Shown here in pieces: positions 8,237 to 15,852 of a stretch of 64,000 nt of DNA. Source of the stretch: UBA2897 sp036733925 (GTDB lineage: Bacteria; Bacillota; Negativicutes; Selenomonadales; Selenomonadaceae); the NCBI GenBank assembly GCA_036733925.1, contig DAIMZO010000009.1:9331-73330 (forward strand), given 5' to 3'. Numbering within the stretch: position 1 is the stretch's first letter; every line of letters begins with the position of its first letter. The notes below the pieces were generated by a model, which made no database searches, had not been told where the DNA came from, and saw only the letters and a list, made by a program, of their open reading frames with translations. A program made the position numbers and the translations under genes.

Positions 8237-9316
8237 ATGGAAAATGTTCTGCATCCACAGGGACATAATGCAGCGGGCACAAGGATAGGACACGCGCACG
8301 GCCGTCCGCATGGCCCGATGAAGATCATCTCGTGGAATACGACGAACGCCTGCAATATGTACTGCGCGCATTGCTACCGCGACGCGGGCTGCAGGGCGAG
8401 TGAGGAGCTCTCGACGGCCGAGGCGAAGAAGATGCTCGGCGAGATCGCGAAGGCCGGCTTCAAGATCATGATTTTCTCGGGGGGCGAGCCGCTCATGCGG
8501 CCGGATATCGTCGAGCTCGTGCAGACGGCCACGGATCTCGGCATGTTCCCGGTCTTCGGCTCGAACGGCACCCTGCTGACGCCGGAGCTCGCGGCGAAGC
8601 TCAAGGCGGCGGGCTGCCGCGGCTTCGGCATCTCGCTCGACTCGATGGACCGCGAGAAGCACGACAAGTTCCGCGCGTTCCCGGGGGCCTGGGACGGCGC
8701 CGTGCGCGGCATGAAGATCTGCCGCGAGGCCGGCATCCCGTTCCAGATCCACACGACGGTCATGGACTGGAATCAGGACGAGATCGAGGACATCACGGAC
8801 TTCGCCATCGAGCTCGGCGCGAAGGCACATCATTTCTTCTTCCTCGTGCCGACGGGGCGTGCAAAAACCATCGAGGAGGAATCCCTGCGCGCGGAGCAGT
8901 ACGAGTCGGTGCTGACGCGCATCATGAAGAAGCAGGAGCAGGTCGACATCGAACTGAAGCCGACCTGCGCGCCGCAGTTCCTGCGCATCGCCGCGGAGCT
9001 CGGGCAAAAGAGCCGGTTCCACCGCGGCTGCCTCGCGGGGCTCTCGTACTGCATCGTGAGCCCGCGCGGCAAGGTGCAGCCCTGCGCATACCTCAATATG
9101 GAGCTCGGCGACGTGCGCGAGACGCCGTTCGATGAAATCTGGGCGAAGAACCCGGTCCTGCAGAAACTCCGGACGCTCGACTACAGCGGCGGCTGCGGCA
9201 CTTGCGGCTACAAGCGCGTCTGCGGCGGCTGCCGCGCGCGCGCCGCGTATTACCATGACGGCGACTACATGGCTGAGGAACCCTGGTGCCTCTACCATGG
9301 CCGCCGCGGCGAATAA
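8237..9316 (+). CDS. Radical SAM/SPASM protein, NirJ2-like (heme-pathway family)
   Basis: 359 residues. CNMYCAHC near residue 38 is the [4Fe-4S]-SAM motif; IFSGGEPLMRPD and GSNGTLL follow. The C-terminus is cysteine-rich (CLAGLSYC, CAYLNME, CGTCGYKRVCGGC), which fits one or two SPASM clusters. The core starting at KIISWNTTNACN looks like NirJ2. The GGGAGGAATCATC site supports the ATG at 8237, which gives an unusual 28-residue extension rich in His, Gly and Pro before that core; an internal ATG at 8321 is the alternative. It lies 19 bases after the NirJ1-like gene, so the pair is surely co-transcribed. It ends in the hairpin at 9325. Confidence 0.8.
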   Translation: MENVLHPQGHNAAGTRIGHAHGRPHGPMKIISWNTTNACNMYCAHCYRDAGCRASEELSTAEAKKMLGEIAKAGFKIMIFSGGEPLMRPDIVELVQTATDLGMFPVFGSNGTLLTPELAAKLKAAGCRGFGISLDSMDREKHDKFRAFPGAWDGAVRGMKICREAGIPFQIHTTVMDWNQDEIEDITDFAIELGAKAHHFFFLVPTGRAKTIEEESLRAEQYESVLTRIMKKQEQVDIELKPTCAPQFLRIAAELGQKSRFHRGCLAGLSYCIVSPRGKVQPCAYLNMELGDVRETPFDEIWAKNPVLQKLRTLDYSGGCGTCGYKRVCGGCRARAAYYHDGDYMAEEPWCLYHGRRGE

Positions 9317-9324
9317 GCAAGGGA

Positions 9325-9363
9325 AAATCACCCGCTCCGATTGCAGGAAACGGGTGATTTCTG
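9325..9363 (+). terminator. Hairpin ending the radical SAM operon
   Basis: AAATCACCCG at 9325-9334 pairs perfectly with CGGGTGATTT at 9351-9360. The T-run is short, so termination may be partial. The right arm is also the spacer of the next promoter. Confidence 0.65.
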
Positions 9364-9369
9364 TATAAT
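9341..9369 (+). promoter_or_regulatory. Promoter of the Cof-type phosphatase gene
   Basis: TTGCAG at 9341, 17-bp spacer, TATAAT at 9364, about 55 bases before the ATG at 9425. Confidence 0.75.
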
Positions 9370-9424
9370 GATAGGCGGGATTTACAGGAATGATTCAGCA
9401 ACAGAAAGGGATAGGGACTGATCG

Positions 9425-10240
9425 ATGATCCGATATATTTTCTGCGATATGGATGGGACGCTTCTGACGGATGACAACCGTTTGCCGGAGGGCTTCGACG
9501 CGATGATGGCGGAGCTCCGCAGGCGCGGCGTGACGTTCTGTCCGGCGAGCGGGCGGCAGTATTTCTCGCTGCTCGACACGTTCCCCGCGTACAGGGACGA
9601 CTTCATCTTCTTTGCGGAGAACGGCACGAACGTGATCCGTCAGGGCGAGGAGATCTACTCCGACTGCATCGCCGAAGAGATCGCGCGGACCATCCTGAAC
9701 GATGTCTACGCGCAGCGCCCGGAGACGTTCTGCGTGTTCTGCGGCAAGAAGGACGCCTACGCGCTCGCCGCGCAGAACAGTGCGGCGAGCCGCGCGGAGC
9801 TCCACAAATACTATACGCACGCGACGTACTTGGAGACCGACCGCTTCGAGCCGGTCGATGACCAGCCGGTCAAGATCTCGCTCTACGACAGCACAGGCCA
9901 TTCCGCGGAGACCATCTACCCGCTCGTCAAGAAATACGAGGCTGTGCCGCTGCACGTCGTGCTCTCGAGCGACTACTGGGTCGACATCATGAGCCCGACC
10001 GCGAACAAGGGCGCGGCCATCCGGGCGTTCCAGAAGAAATACGGCGTGAGCCCCGACGAGTGCGCGGCGTTCGGCGACTATCTGAACGACAAGGAAATGA
10101 TCGGCGCCGTGACCTATAGCTTCGCGATGGCGAACGCGCACTCGGAAATCGCGGAACGGGCAAGATATCAGACGGCATCGAACAACGAGGCGGGCGTGCT
10201 GAAGGGCATCCAGCGCCTGATCGACGCGGGGCTCTGCTGA
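9425..10240 (+). CDS. Cof-type HAD-superfamily phosphatase
   Basis: 271 residues. Catalytic motif I is DMDGTLL near residue 7 and motif IV is GDYLNDKEM near 210, with the large type IIB cap between them, as in the Cof/YbiV/YidA group. These cytosolic enzymes hydrolyse sugar phosphates, FMN or pyridoxal phosphate; the specificity cannot be read here. The ATG follows AAAGGGATAGGGACTGATCG. The gene has its own promoter and is followed after 35 bases by the PHP phosphatase gene on the same strand. Confidence 0.92.
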   Translation: MIRYIFCDMDGTLLTDDNRLPEGFDAMMAELRRRGVTFCPASGRQYFSLLDTFPAYRDDFIFFAENGTNVIRQGEEIYSDCIAEEIARTILNDVYAQRPETFCVFCGKKDAYALAAQNSAASRAELHKYYTHATYLETDRFEPVDDQPVKISLYDSTGHSAETIYPLVKKYEAVPLHVVLSSDYWVDIMSPTANKGAAIRAFQKKYGVSPDECAAFGDYLNDKEMIGAVTYSFAMANAHSEIAERARYQTASNNEAGVLKGIQRLIDAGLC

Positions 10241-10275
10241 GAGAGGCGCCCGGAAGAAGGAAAGAGGCAGGCAGT

Positions 10276-11127
10276 ATGCGCATCGACTATCACATGCATT
10301 TTGAGAAAGGCTCCTACGATGAGGAATGGGCCGAGGGATTCTTCAAGGCGGCCGCGGAGCGCCATCTCGATGAGATCGGCATCAGCGAGCACAGCCATAC
10401 GTTCCCAGAGTTCCGGGATCTCTACTATCACGACCTGATCCTCGACGACAGCTTCATCGGGAGCTTCCAGCAGAAATGGCTGAAGTCGAACAAATTCAAA
10501 TACACGCTCGACGACTATTTCCGCTTCATGGAGAAACTGCGAAAGCATCACCCGAACGTCAAGACGGGCATCGAGGTCTGCAATTTCCAGCAGCAGGACA
10601 AGGTGCACGATATCCTGAAGGACTATCCGTTCGACTACATCATCGGGTCAGTGCATTTCATCCACGGCTGGGCCTACGATTCCTCGGAAATCAAGGCAGA
10701 ATGGGACAGGATCCCGCTCGAGGATATCTATGAGTGGTACACCGAGGAAATCGAGAAGCTCGCGGACGCGGGCGAGTACGATGTGCTCGGCCACCCGTTC
10801 AATATCCGGCTGTTCCGCTATTTCCCGGATTTCGACGTCACGCCGTACCTCGAGCGGGCCGTGCGCGCGCTCCGGAAGGCGCACATGGTCGTCGATGTCA
10901 ACACGGGCACCTACTACCGCTATCCCATCAAGGAGATCTCGCCGTATCCGGACTTCATGAAGCTCGCCGCACGCGAGGGACTGCCGATCATCCTGACATC
11001 GGACGCGCATCACCCGGAGGACTGCGGGGCGTATCACGACGAGGCGGTGTCGTATGTGCACGGCTTCGGTTATGACCAGGTCGTGCATTTCGAGCAGCGG
11101 AAGCGCACGATGGTTCCGCTGAACTGA
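10276..11127 (+). CDS. PHP-domain phosphatase, histidinol-phosphatase (HisJ/HisK) family
   Basis: 283 residues. It starts with the PHP metal motif DYHMHFE, followed by GISEHSHTFPEF, later DVLGHPF and near the C-terminus TSDAHHPEDCG, all of which supply metal ligands. The size and order match PHP-type histidinol-phosphate phosphatases (L-histidinol phosphate to L-histidinol, histidine synthesis). No other his gene is nearby, so a different phosphoester substrate is possible. The ATG at 10276 is preceded by GGAAAGAGGCAGGC. It probably forms a unit with the Cof phosphatase and ends in a clear terminator. Confidence 0.8.
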   Translation: MRIDYHMHFEKGSYDEEWAEGFFKAAAERHLDEIGISEHSHTFPEFRDLYYHDLILDDSFIGSFQQKWLKSNKFKYTLDDYFRFMEKLRKHHPNVKTGIEVCNFQQQDKVHDILKDYPFDYIIGSVHFIHGWAYDSSEIKAEWDRIPLEDIYEWYTEEIEKLADAGEYDVLGHPFNIRLFRYFPDFDVTPYLERAVRALRKAHMVVDVNTGTYYRYPIKEISPYPDFMKLAAREGLPIILTSDAHHPEDCGAYHDEAVSYVHGFGYDQVVHFEQRKRTMVPLN

Positions 11128-11150
11128 GTTTCTGGCAGGAACAGCAGAGA

Positions 11151-11195
11151 AAAGGATAGCTTTTTCGCGATTCCGGGACAGCTACCCTTTTTTTT
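11151..11195 (+). terminator. Intrinsic terminator after the PHP phosphatase gene
   Basis: AAAGGATAGCT pairs with AGCTACCCTTT (one mismatch) and is followed by a run of eight T. Confidence 0.85.
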
Positions 11196-11348
11196 GTACA
11201 ATCTGCGCTAGAATCGTTGCGGAACTGTTACGGAATTGTTACAATATAAGGTGCTGGTATATCGGGCGCGGACAGGGGAAATCGTGCCATACGGAACAGA
11301 CTTCAGCACTTCCCTGGAAACCGAGGAATCTTACAGGAGGGGTAATTG

Positions 11349-13280
11349 ATGATTCGTGAGCATCGGAGCAGAGAAAAACTCGAAGCTTATTATGATGCGT
11401 TTGTCAAAGATGGCGTGATGGATAAGAACGTACACCCGTGGGTCGCGGAGTCCTGGCGCCGCAGCAAGGAGCTCGGCATCGACGGCGAGGCGCCGATGGA
11501 TATCTCGCATCGCGTGCCGGTCGACGAGTTCGCGCAGATGCAGGAGAAGAACAAGACGGCCATCGACTTTCTCGGCCGCATGGGCGGGGCCATCAAGGAG
11601 TTCTTCCAGGAGTACAACCTGTCGCTGCTGCTCGTCAATGCGGACTGCGTGGTCCTGAAGAGCTACTCGCTGCCGTTCTATCAGCTGACGCCGGGCGAGA
11701 TCGAGGGCGTCCGCGTCGGCGTCGAGGAGGTCGGCACATCGAGCATCAGCGTCGCGCGCGACCACATGTCGACGTTCTGGATGTTCGGCCCAGAGATGTG
11801 GGTCCGCGAGTGCCAGCTCGGCGAGGCCTGCTCGACGCCGGTTATGGTGGACGGCGAGTTCGCCTACATCATCACGCTTGTCTCGATGGAGCAGCTGCCG
11901 ATGCCGCAGGACGCGGTGATCTCGCTGCTGCTGACGCTGAAGAACGCGCTCGAGATCCACATGGAGGAATCCGTGCGCATCCGCGCGGAGGAGACGCTCC
12001 TCGACGCGACGCCGTTCGCGGTCTACCACGTGATGCCGGGCGGCGAGGTCGCCTACGCGAACAAGCTCGGCCATGAGCGCCTGCACGCAATCCAGACGAA
12101 GAAGTCCGACGAGGAGCCGAAGGAGAAGGCGAAGGAGAACCTCGGCAGCCTGATCCTGAACTACCGGCACACGCCAATCTTCAAGGGCTTCCGCGGCATC
12201 CCGTCCTACAACAAAGAGGTCACATGGATCACGGCGGCGAAGACCTACGAGGACATCACGACCGTCGTGCCGCTCGAGCGCGACAGCGACCAGGCCGTGA
12301 AGTCGGTCGCGGTCGTCTCGATGCCAATCGAGGATCTGCGCACGCTCGTCGCGCACGCGGCGGGCTACACGGCAAAGTATAGCCTGAACTCGATGGTCGG
12401 CATCAGCCAGAATTTCGAGACGGTCAAGGCCAAGGCGGCGCGCGTCGCGAAGAACAAGCATCATGTCCTGATTCAGGGCGAGGCAGGCACGGGCAAGCAG
12501 CGCATGGCGCACGGCATCCATCAGGCGAGCCCGCGCGCGGCGGGGCCGCTCATCACGCTCCGCTGCGGCGACTCGACGCCGGAGCTGCTCGAGCAGGAGA
12601 TCTTCGGCGTCGTGCAGGGGGAGGTCAGCCATCAGGGGCGCCTCGAGCTCGCGTCGGGCGGCACGCTTTTCCTCGATGAGATCGAGAAGATGCCGATCCC
12701 GATTGCCGACAAGCTCGCCAAGGCACTCGAGGCGGGCAAGGCCTGCCGCATCGGCGAGAAGGTCGAGCGCCCGATCGACGTGCGGATCATCGCGGCCTGC
12801 GACAGCGACCTGCGCCGCCTGACGGAGCGCGGCCTGTTCGCGCAGTCCCTCTACGAGATTGTCAGCAAGAGCGTGATCCGCCTGCCGTCCATCCGCAGCC
12901 GCCGCGAGGATATCCCGGTGCTCGCCGAGCACATCATCTCGGAGCTCGCGGAGCAGCACCAGATGAAGCCGAAGAAGATTGCCCCGGCGACCATCAAGGT
13001 GCTCATGGACTACGACTGGCCGGGCAATATCAAGCAGCTGCAGAGCGCGCTCGAGTACGCGTTCTTCAACACGAAGGGCAAGGTCATCAAGCCGACGGAC
13101 ATCAGCCTGATGGGCGACGTCAAGCCGGACAACAAATGGAAGGAAGACCGTACGATCTTCGTCAAGGCATGGCAGGCCGCGGGCGGCAACGTCAGCCGTC
13201 TCGCGAACCTGCTCGGCGTCAGCCGTGTGACCCTGTACCGCTATATGAAGAAATTCGGGCTGGAGAAGAGCCGGTCCTGA
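11349..13280 (+). CDS. AcoR-like AAA+ regulator with Fis-type HTH and degenerate GAFTGA
   Basis: 643 residues. The N-terminal part (about 50-190) looks like a GAF sensor and 215-330 like PAS (DATPFAVYHVMPGG). The AAA+ domain has Walker A GEAGTGKQ near 377 and Walker B GGTLFLDEIEKM near 438. The C-terminus is a Fis-type helix-turn-helix (GNVSRLANLLGVSRVTLYRYM). Where sigma-54 activators carry GAFTGA this one reads IFGVVQGEVSHQGRLELA, so the loop that contacts sigma-54 is missing and it may act with another sigma factor or as a repressor. A TTG three bases upstream is in frame; AGGAGGGG favours the ATG at 11349. The targets are unknown. Confidence 0.88.
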   Translation: MIREHRSREKLEAYYDAFVKDGVMDKNVHPWVAESWRRSKELGIDGEAPMDISHRVPVDEFAQMQEKNKTAIDFLGRMGGAIKEFFQEYNLSLLLVNADCVVLKSYSLPFYQLTPGEIEGVRVGVEEVGTSSISVARDHMSTFWMFGPEMWVRECQLGEACSTPVMVDGEFAYIITLVSMEQLPMPQDAVISLLLTLKNALEIHMEESVRIRAEETLLDATPFAVYHVMPGGEVAYANKLGHERLHAIQTKKSDEEPKEKAKENLGSLILNYRHTPIFKGFRGIPSYNKEVTWITAAKTYEDITTVVPLERDSDQAVKSVAVVSMPIEDLRTLVAHAAGYTAKYSLNSMVGISQNFETVKAKAARVAKNKHHVLIQGEAGTGKQRMAHGIHQASPRAAGPLITLRCGDSTPELLEQEIFGVVQGEVSHQGRLELASGGTLFLDEIEKMPIPIADKLAKALEAGKACRIGEKVERPIDVRIIAACDSDLRRLTERGLFAQSLYEIVSKSVIRLPSIRSRREDIPVLAEHIISELAEQHQMKPKKIAPATIKVLMDYDWPGNIKQLQSALEYAFFNTKGKVIKPTDISLMGDVKPDNKWKEDRTIFVKAWQAAGGNVSRLANLLGVSRVTLYRYMKKFGLEKSRS

Positions 13281-13311
13281 GCCGAGGAAAGTCGAGAAAA
13301 GGAGAATCGCA

Positions 13312-14004
13312 TTGCGTTTAAGGAGAAAGCCGTGGGTTGACGAGGCCATCCATGATTTCGATGCCTTCGTCGTGAGCCGGGATCAGGAGATCGGCGAGGA
13401 GAGGAAAGGGCACTGGAACGAGTGGTTCGGCCGCGAGGCGTCGCTGTATGTCGAGCTCGGCACGGGCAAGGGCGACTTCATCACGCAGATGGCTGAGCGG
13501 CACCCGGAAATCAATTTCATCGGCATCGAGCTGCAGCAGGACGTCCTGTATTCCGCGGCGAAGAAGACGGCGGAGCTCGGCCTGTCAAACGTGCGCCTGC
13601 TCGTCTTCGACATCAACCATATCGAGGATATCTTCGCCGAGGGCGAGGTTGACCGCTTCTACATCAATTTCTGCGATCCGTGGCCGAAGAAGCGGCACGC
13701 GAAGCGCCGCCTGACGCACCGGCTTTTCCTCGAGAAATACCGCCGCCTGCTGAAGAAGCCGGGCGAGCTCCATTTCAAGACGGACAACCGGCCGCTGTTC
13801 GACTTCTCGCTCGAGGAGTTCGAGGCGGAGGGCCTGCCCGTGCGGAACGTCTCGTACGACCTGCATGCGGAGAACTGGCCGGACAACGTCGAGACGGAGT
13901 ACGAGCGGAAATTCAGCGGTTTCGGCGAGAAGATCAACCGCTGTGAGGTGCTTTTCCCGGAGGAGGACGAGGACCATGCGCATACGGAAGACGCTGTGGA
14001 ATAA
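13312..14004 (+). CDS. trmB: tRNA (guanine-N7-)-methyltransferase
   Basis: Methylates G46 in the variable loop of tRNAs with SAM as donor. The 230-residue protein has the SAM-binding ELGTGKGDF near residue 47, GIELQQDV near 68, and the family signature FCDPWPKKRHAKRRL near 122. The TTG at 13312 is chosen as start because AAAAGGAGAA precedes it by the right distance and no ATG lies further upstream. The end overlaps the next gene by 29 bases, so the two are translated from one transcript. The link of a tRNA methylase to an FtsW-type protein looks like simple gene crowding. Confidence 0.95.
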   Translation: MRLRRKPWVDEAIHDFDAFVVSRDQEIGEERKGHWNEWFGREASLYVELGTGKGDFITQMAERHPEINFIGIELQQDVLYSAAKKTAELGLSNVRLLVFDINHIEDIFAEGEVDRFYINFCDPWPKKRHAKRRLTHRLFLEKYRRLLKKPGELHFKTDNRPLFDFSLEEFEAEGLPVRNVSYDLHAENWPDNVETEYERKFSGFGEKINRCEVLFPEEDEDHAHTEDAVE

Positions 14005-15154
14005 CGATGCGGAGCCCGTCATCGTCATCATGGCGATCCTGCTCGTGCTCGGCACAATCAACGTGTTCAGCTCGAGCTTCGTCAAAGCGGCGACGGATTA
14101 CGACAACCCGTATCTGTACCTGCAGAAGCATATCGTCATGGTGGCCATCGGCACGGTGGCGTTCCTCGCCTGCCGCAAGATCCACTACACGCGCTGGCGG
14201 ACCTTCATGCCATGGCTGCTGTTCGGAACGGTGCTGTGCCTCGTGCTCGTGCTGTTTATCGGCACCTCGGTCAACGGTGCGAAACGCTGGCTGTTCATCG
14301 GGCAGCCGGCGGAGCTCGCGAAGCTCATGGCGCTCATACTGACCGCGGCGTATATCGCCTCGCGGGCAAAGCACGACCAGCCGGTGTCCTTCCTGAACCG
14401 GCAGTTCGCGTTTGTCATAGTGATGGCGGCGCTGACGGAACTGGAACCGGATATGGGCACGGCCTGCATCATCGCGGGCGTGCCAATCCTCATGTACTTC
14501 GTCGCGGGCGTCAAGCCGGGCGAGCGGCGCTTCCTCGGCGCAGCGGTCGCGGTGATTGCCATTTTCCTGATTTTCTTGCAGCCGTATCGCCTCGAGCGGG
14601 TCAAGATCCTGTTTGACCCGTGGGCGGACGCGCAGGGCGTCGGCTATCAGGTCGTACAGTCGCTCTCGACCATCGGCTCCGGCGGCCTCTGGGGCATGGG
14701 CCTCGGCGCCGGCGTCAGCAAGTACGACTACCTGCCGGAGGCGCATACGGATTTCGCATTCGCGATTTTCAGCCAGGAGCACGGCTATATCCTCGTGCTG
14801 ATGGTCCTGCTGCTCTACGCTGCGCTGACGCTGTTCTGCGCGCGCATCGCGAATATCGCGCGCGACGCATTCGGGCAGGTTCTCGCGGTCGGCATCATGA
14901 TCCTGATCGTCGGGCAGGCCATCGTCAACCTCATGATGGTTGGCGGCATCTTCCCGGTCGTCGGCGTGCCGCTGCCGTTCATCAGCTACGGCGGCTCGTC
15001 CCTTGTCGTCTCGATGGCGGCGATGGGCATGCTCGCGAACATCGCCGACCACGGCGTGCACCGCAAGCGCGACATCCCGCAGGAAGATGAGCCGGAGGAA
15101 TCCGACCGGCCGAAGCTGCACCTCATCAAGACAGGGTCTCCCCGCGAGATTTGA
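13976..15154 (+). CDS. FtsW/RodA/SpoVE-family peptidoglycan polymerase
   Basis: A 392-residue polytopic membrane protein of the SEDS family, which polymerises lipid II glycan strands together with a class B penicillin-binding protein. It shows about ten hydrophobic segments, NGAKRWLFIG after the third, the long extracytoplasmic loop with GVGYQVVQSLSTIGSGGLWG and LPEAHTDFAFAIFSQEHG (site of the catalytic Asp in the family), and VPLPFISYGGSSL near the end. The longest frame begins at 13865, but GGAGGAGGACGAGGACC supports the ATG at 13976 inside trmB. Assignment to FtsW rather than RodA or SpoVE is uncertain, as no mur or mre genes are adjacent. Confidence 0.9.
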   Translation: MRIRKTLWNNDAEPVIVIMAILLVLGTINVFSSSFVKAATDYDNPYLYLQKHIVMVAIGTVAFLACRKIHYTRWRTFMPWLLFGTVLCLVLVLFIGTSVNGAKRWLFIGQPAELAKLMALILTAAYIASRAKHDQPVSFLNRQFAFVIVMAALTELEPDMGTACIIAGVPILMYFVAGVKPGERRFLGAAVAVIAIFLIFLQPYRLERVKILFDPWADAQGVGYQVVQSLSTIGSGGLWGMGLGAGVSKYDYLPEAHTDFAFAIFSQEHGYILVLMVLLLYAALTLFCARIANIARDAFGQVLAVGIMILIVGQAIVNLMMVGGIFPVVGVPLPFISYGGSSLVVSMAAMGMLANIADHGVHRKRDIPQEDEPEESDRPKLHLIKTGSPREI

Positions 15155-15161
15155 GTCAGAG

Positions 15162-15210
15162 AAAAGGAGCTGCCCGCACGGAAATGTTCTCGTGCGGACA
15201 GCTCCTTTTT
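15162..15210. terminator. Bidirectional terminator between the ftsW-type gene and the YgbA-family gene
   Basis: The 15-bp arms GGAGCTGCCCGCACG and CGTGCGGACAGCTCC are flanked by AAAA on the left and TTTTT on the right, so both converging transcripts can end here. Confidence 0.92.
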
Positions 15211-15239
15211 CAGCCCTCCTCAGAAGGGGATGCCAAGCC

Positions 15240-15701
15240 TTATTTTTTGTTCTTGCGTTCCTTGGCGCGGTTCTTGGCAGCGGCTTCTTTGGTCTTGATC
15301 TTGTCGCTGATCTTTTTCTGCTGCTGCATCTTCGCGTAGTCGACGCCCCAGCTCGCGAGCTTGTGCTTGAACGCCAGCATCGGGTGGTGCAGGAACATGC
15401 GCTTCTGCGAGCCGTGCATGACATCGAGGAAGTATTTCGCCTGCTCGGCGCCGAAGCACTGCTCGGCGAACTCGCAGCGGTCGCAGATCGGCTTCGTGAT
15501 GCCGTAACGGCATCGGTTCATCTTCGTCAGGACGGTCGCGACCGCAGCCGTGCATTTCGGGCAGAGCTTTTCGCCGCTCGTGCCGTGGTGGGCGTGGCAG
15601 TATACGCCGAAGGTCTTGCGGATGTTCGCCTTTTCTTTCGGAACCGTATTCTTGATTTCAACCGGCTTCCGCTTCGGGCGGAGGCGCGAGAAAATACTCA
15701 T
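15240..15701 (-). CDS. YgbA-family protein (nitrous oxide-stimulated promoter family)
   Basis: 153 residues with the cysteine/histidine pattern of the YgbA_NO family (PF11756): YCHAHHG, LCPKCTAAV, RCRYGITKPICDRCEFAEQCFG and the final VMHGSQKRMFLHHPMLA. The cysteines could bind a metal or Fe-S cluster. In enterobacteria the family gene is induced by nitric oxide, and the biochemical function is not established to my knowledge. A lysine-rich tail of about 45 residues (KMQQQKKISDKIKTKEAA) is added. The longest frame starts with GTG at 15710, but GGAAAGG sits too close to it and favours the ATG at 15701. Confidence 0.8.
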   Translation of the reverse strand: MSIFSRLRPKRKPVEIKNTVPKEKANIRKTFGVYCHAHHGTSGEKLCPKCTAAVATVLTKMNRCRYGITKPICDRCEFAEQCFGAEQAKYFLDVMHGSQKRMFLHHPMLAFKHKLASWGVDYAKMQQQKKISDKIKTKEAAAKNRAKERKNKK

Positions 15702-15852
15702 GTTGATCACCTTTCCAGTCTAAATCGGGATACTCTTTTTATTTTAAGTGCTTTCGGGCATAAAAGCAAGGATATCTTTTATGGAACGGCCGGATGTAGT
15801 ATAATAAATGCATGGAGAAGGAAATGCGAAGCGGACAAAGCGGGGGCGTTGT

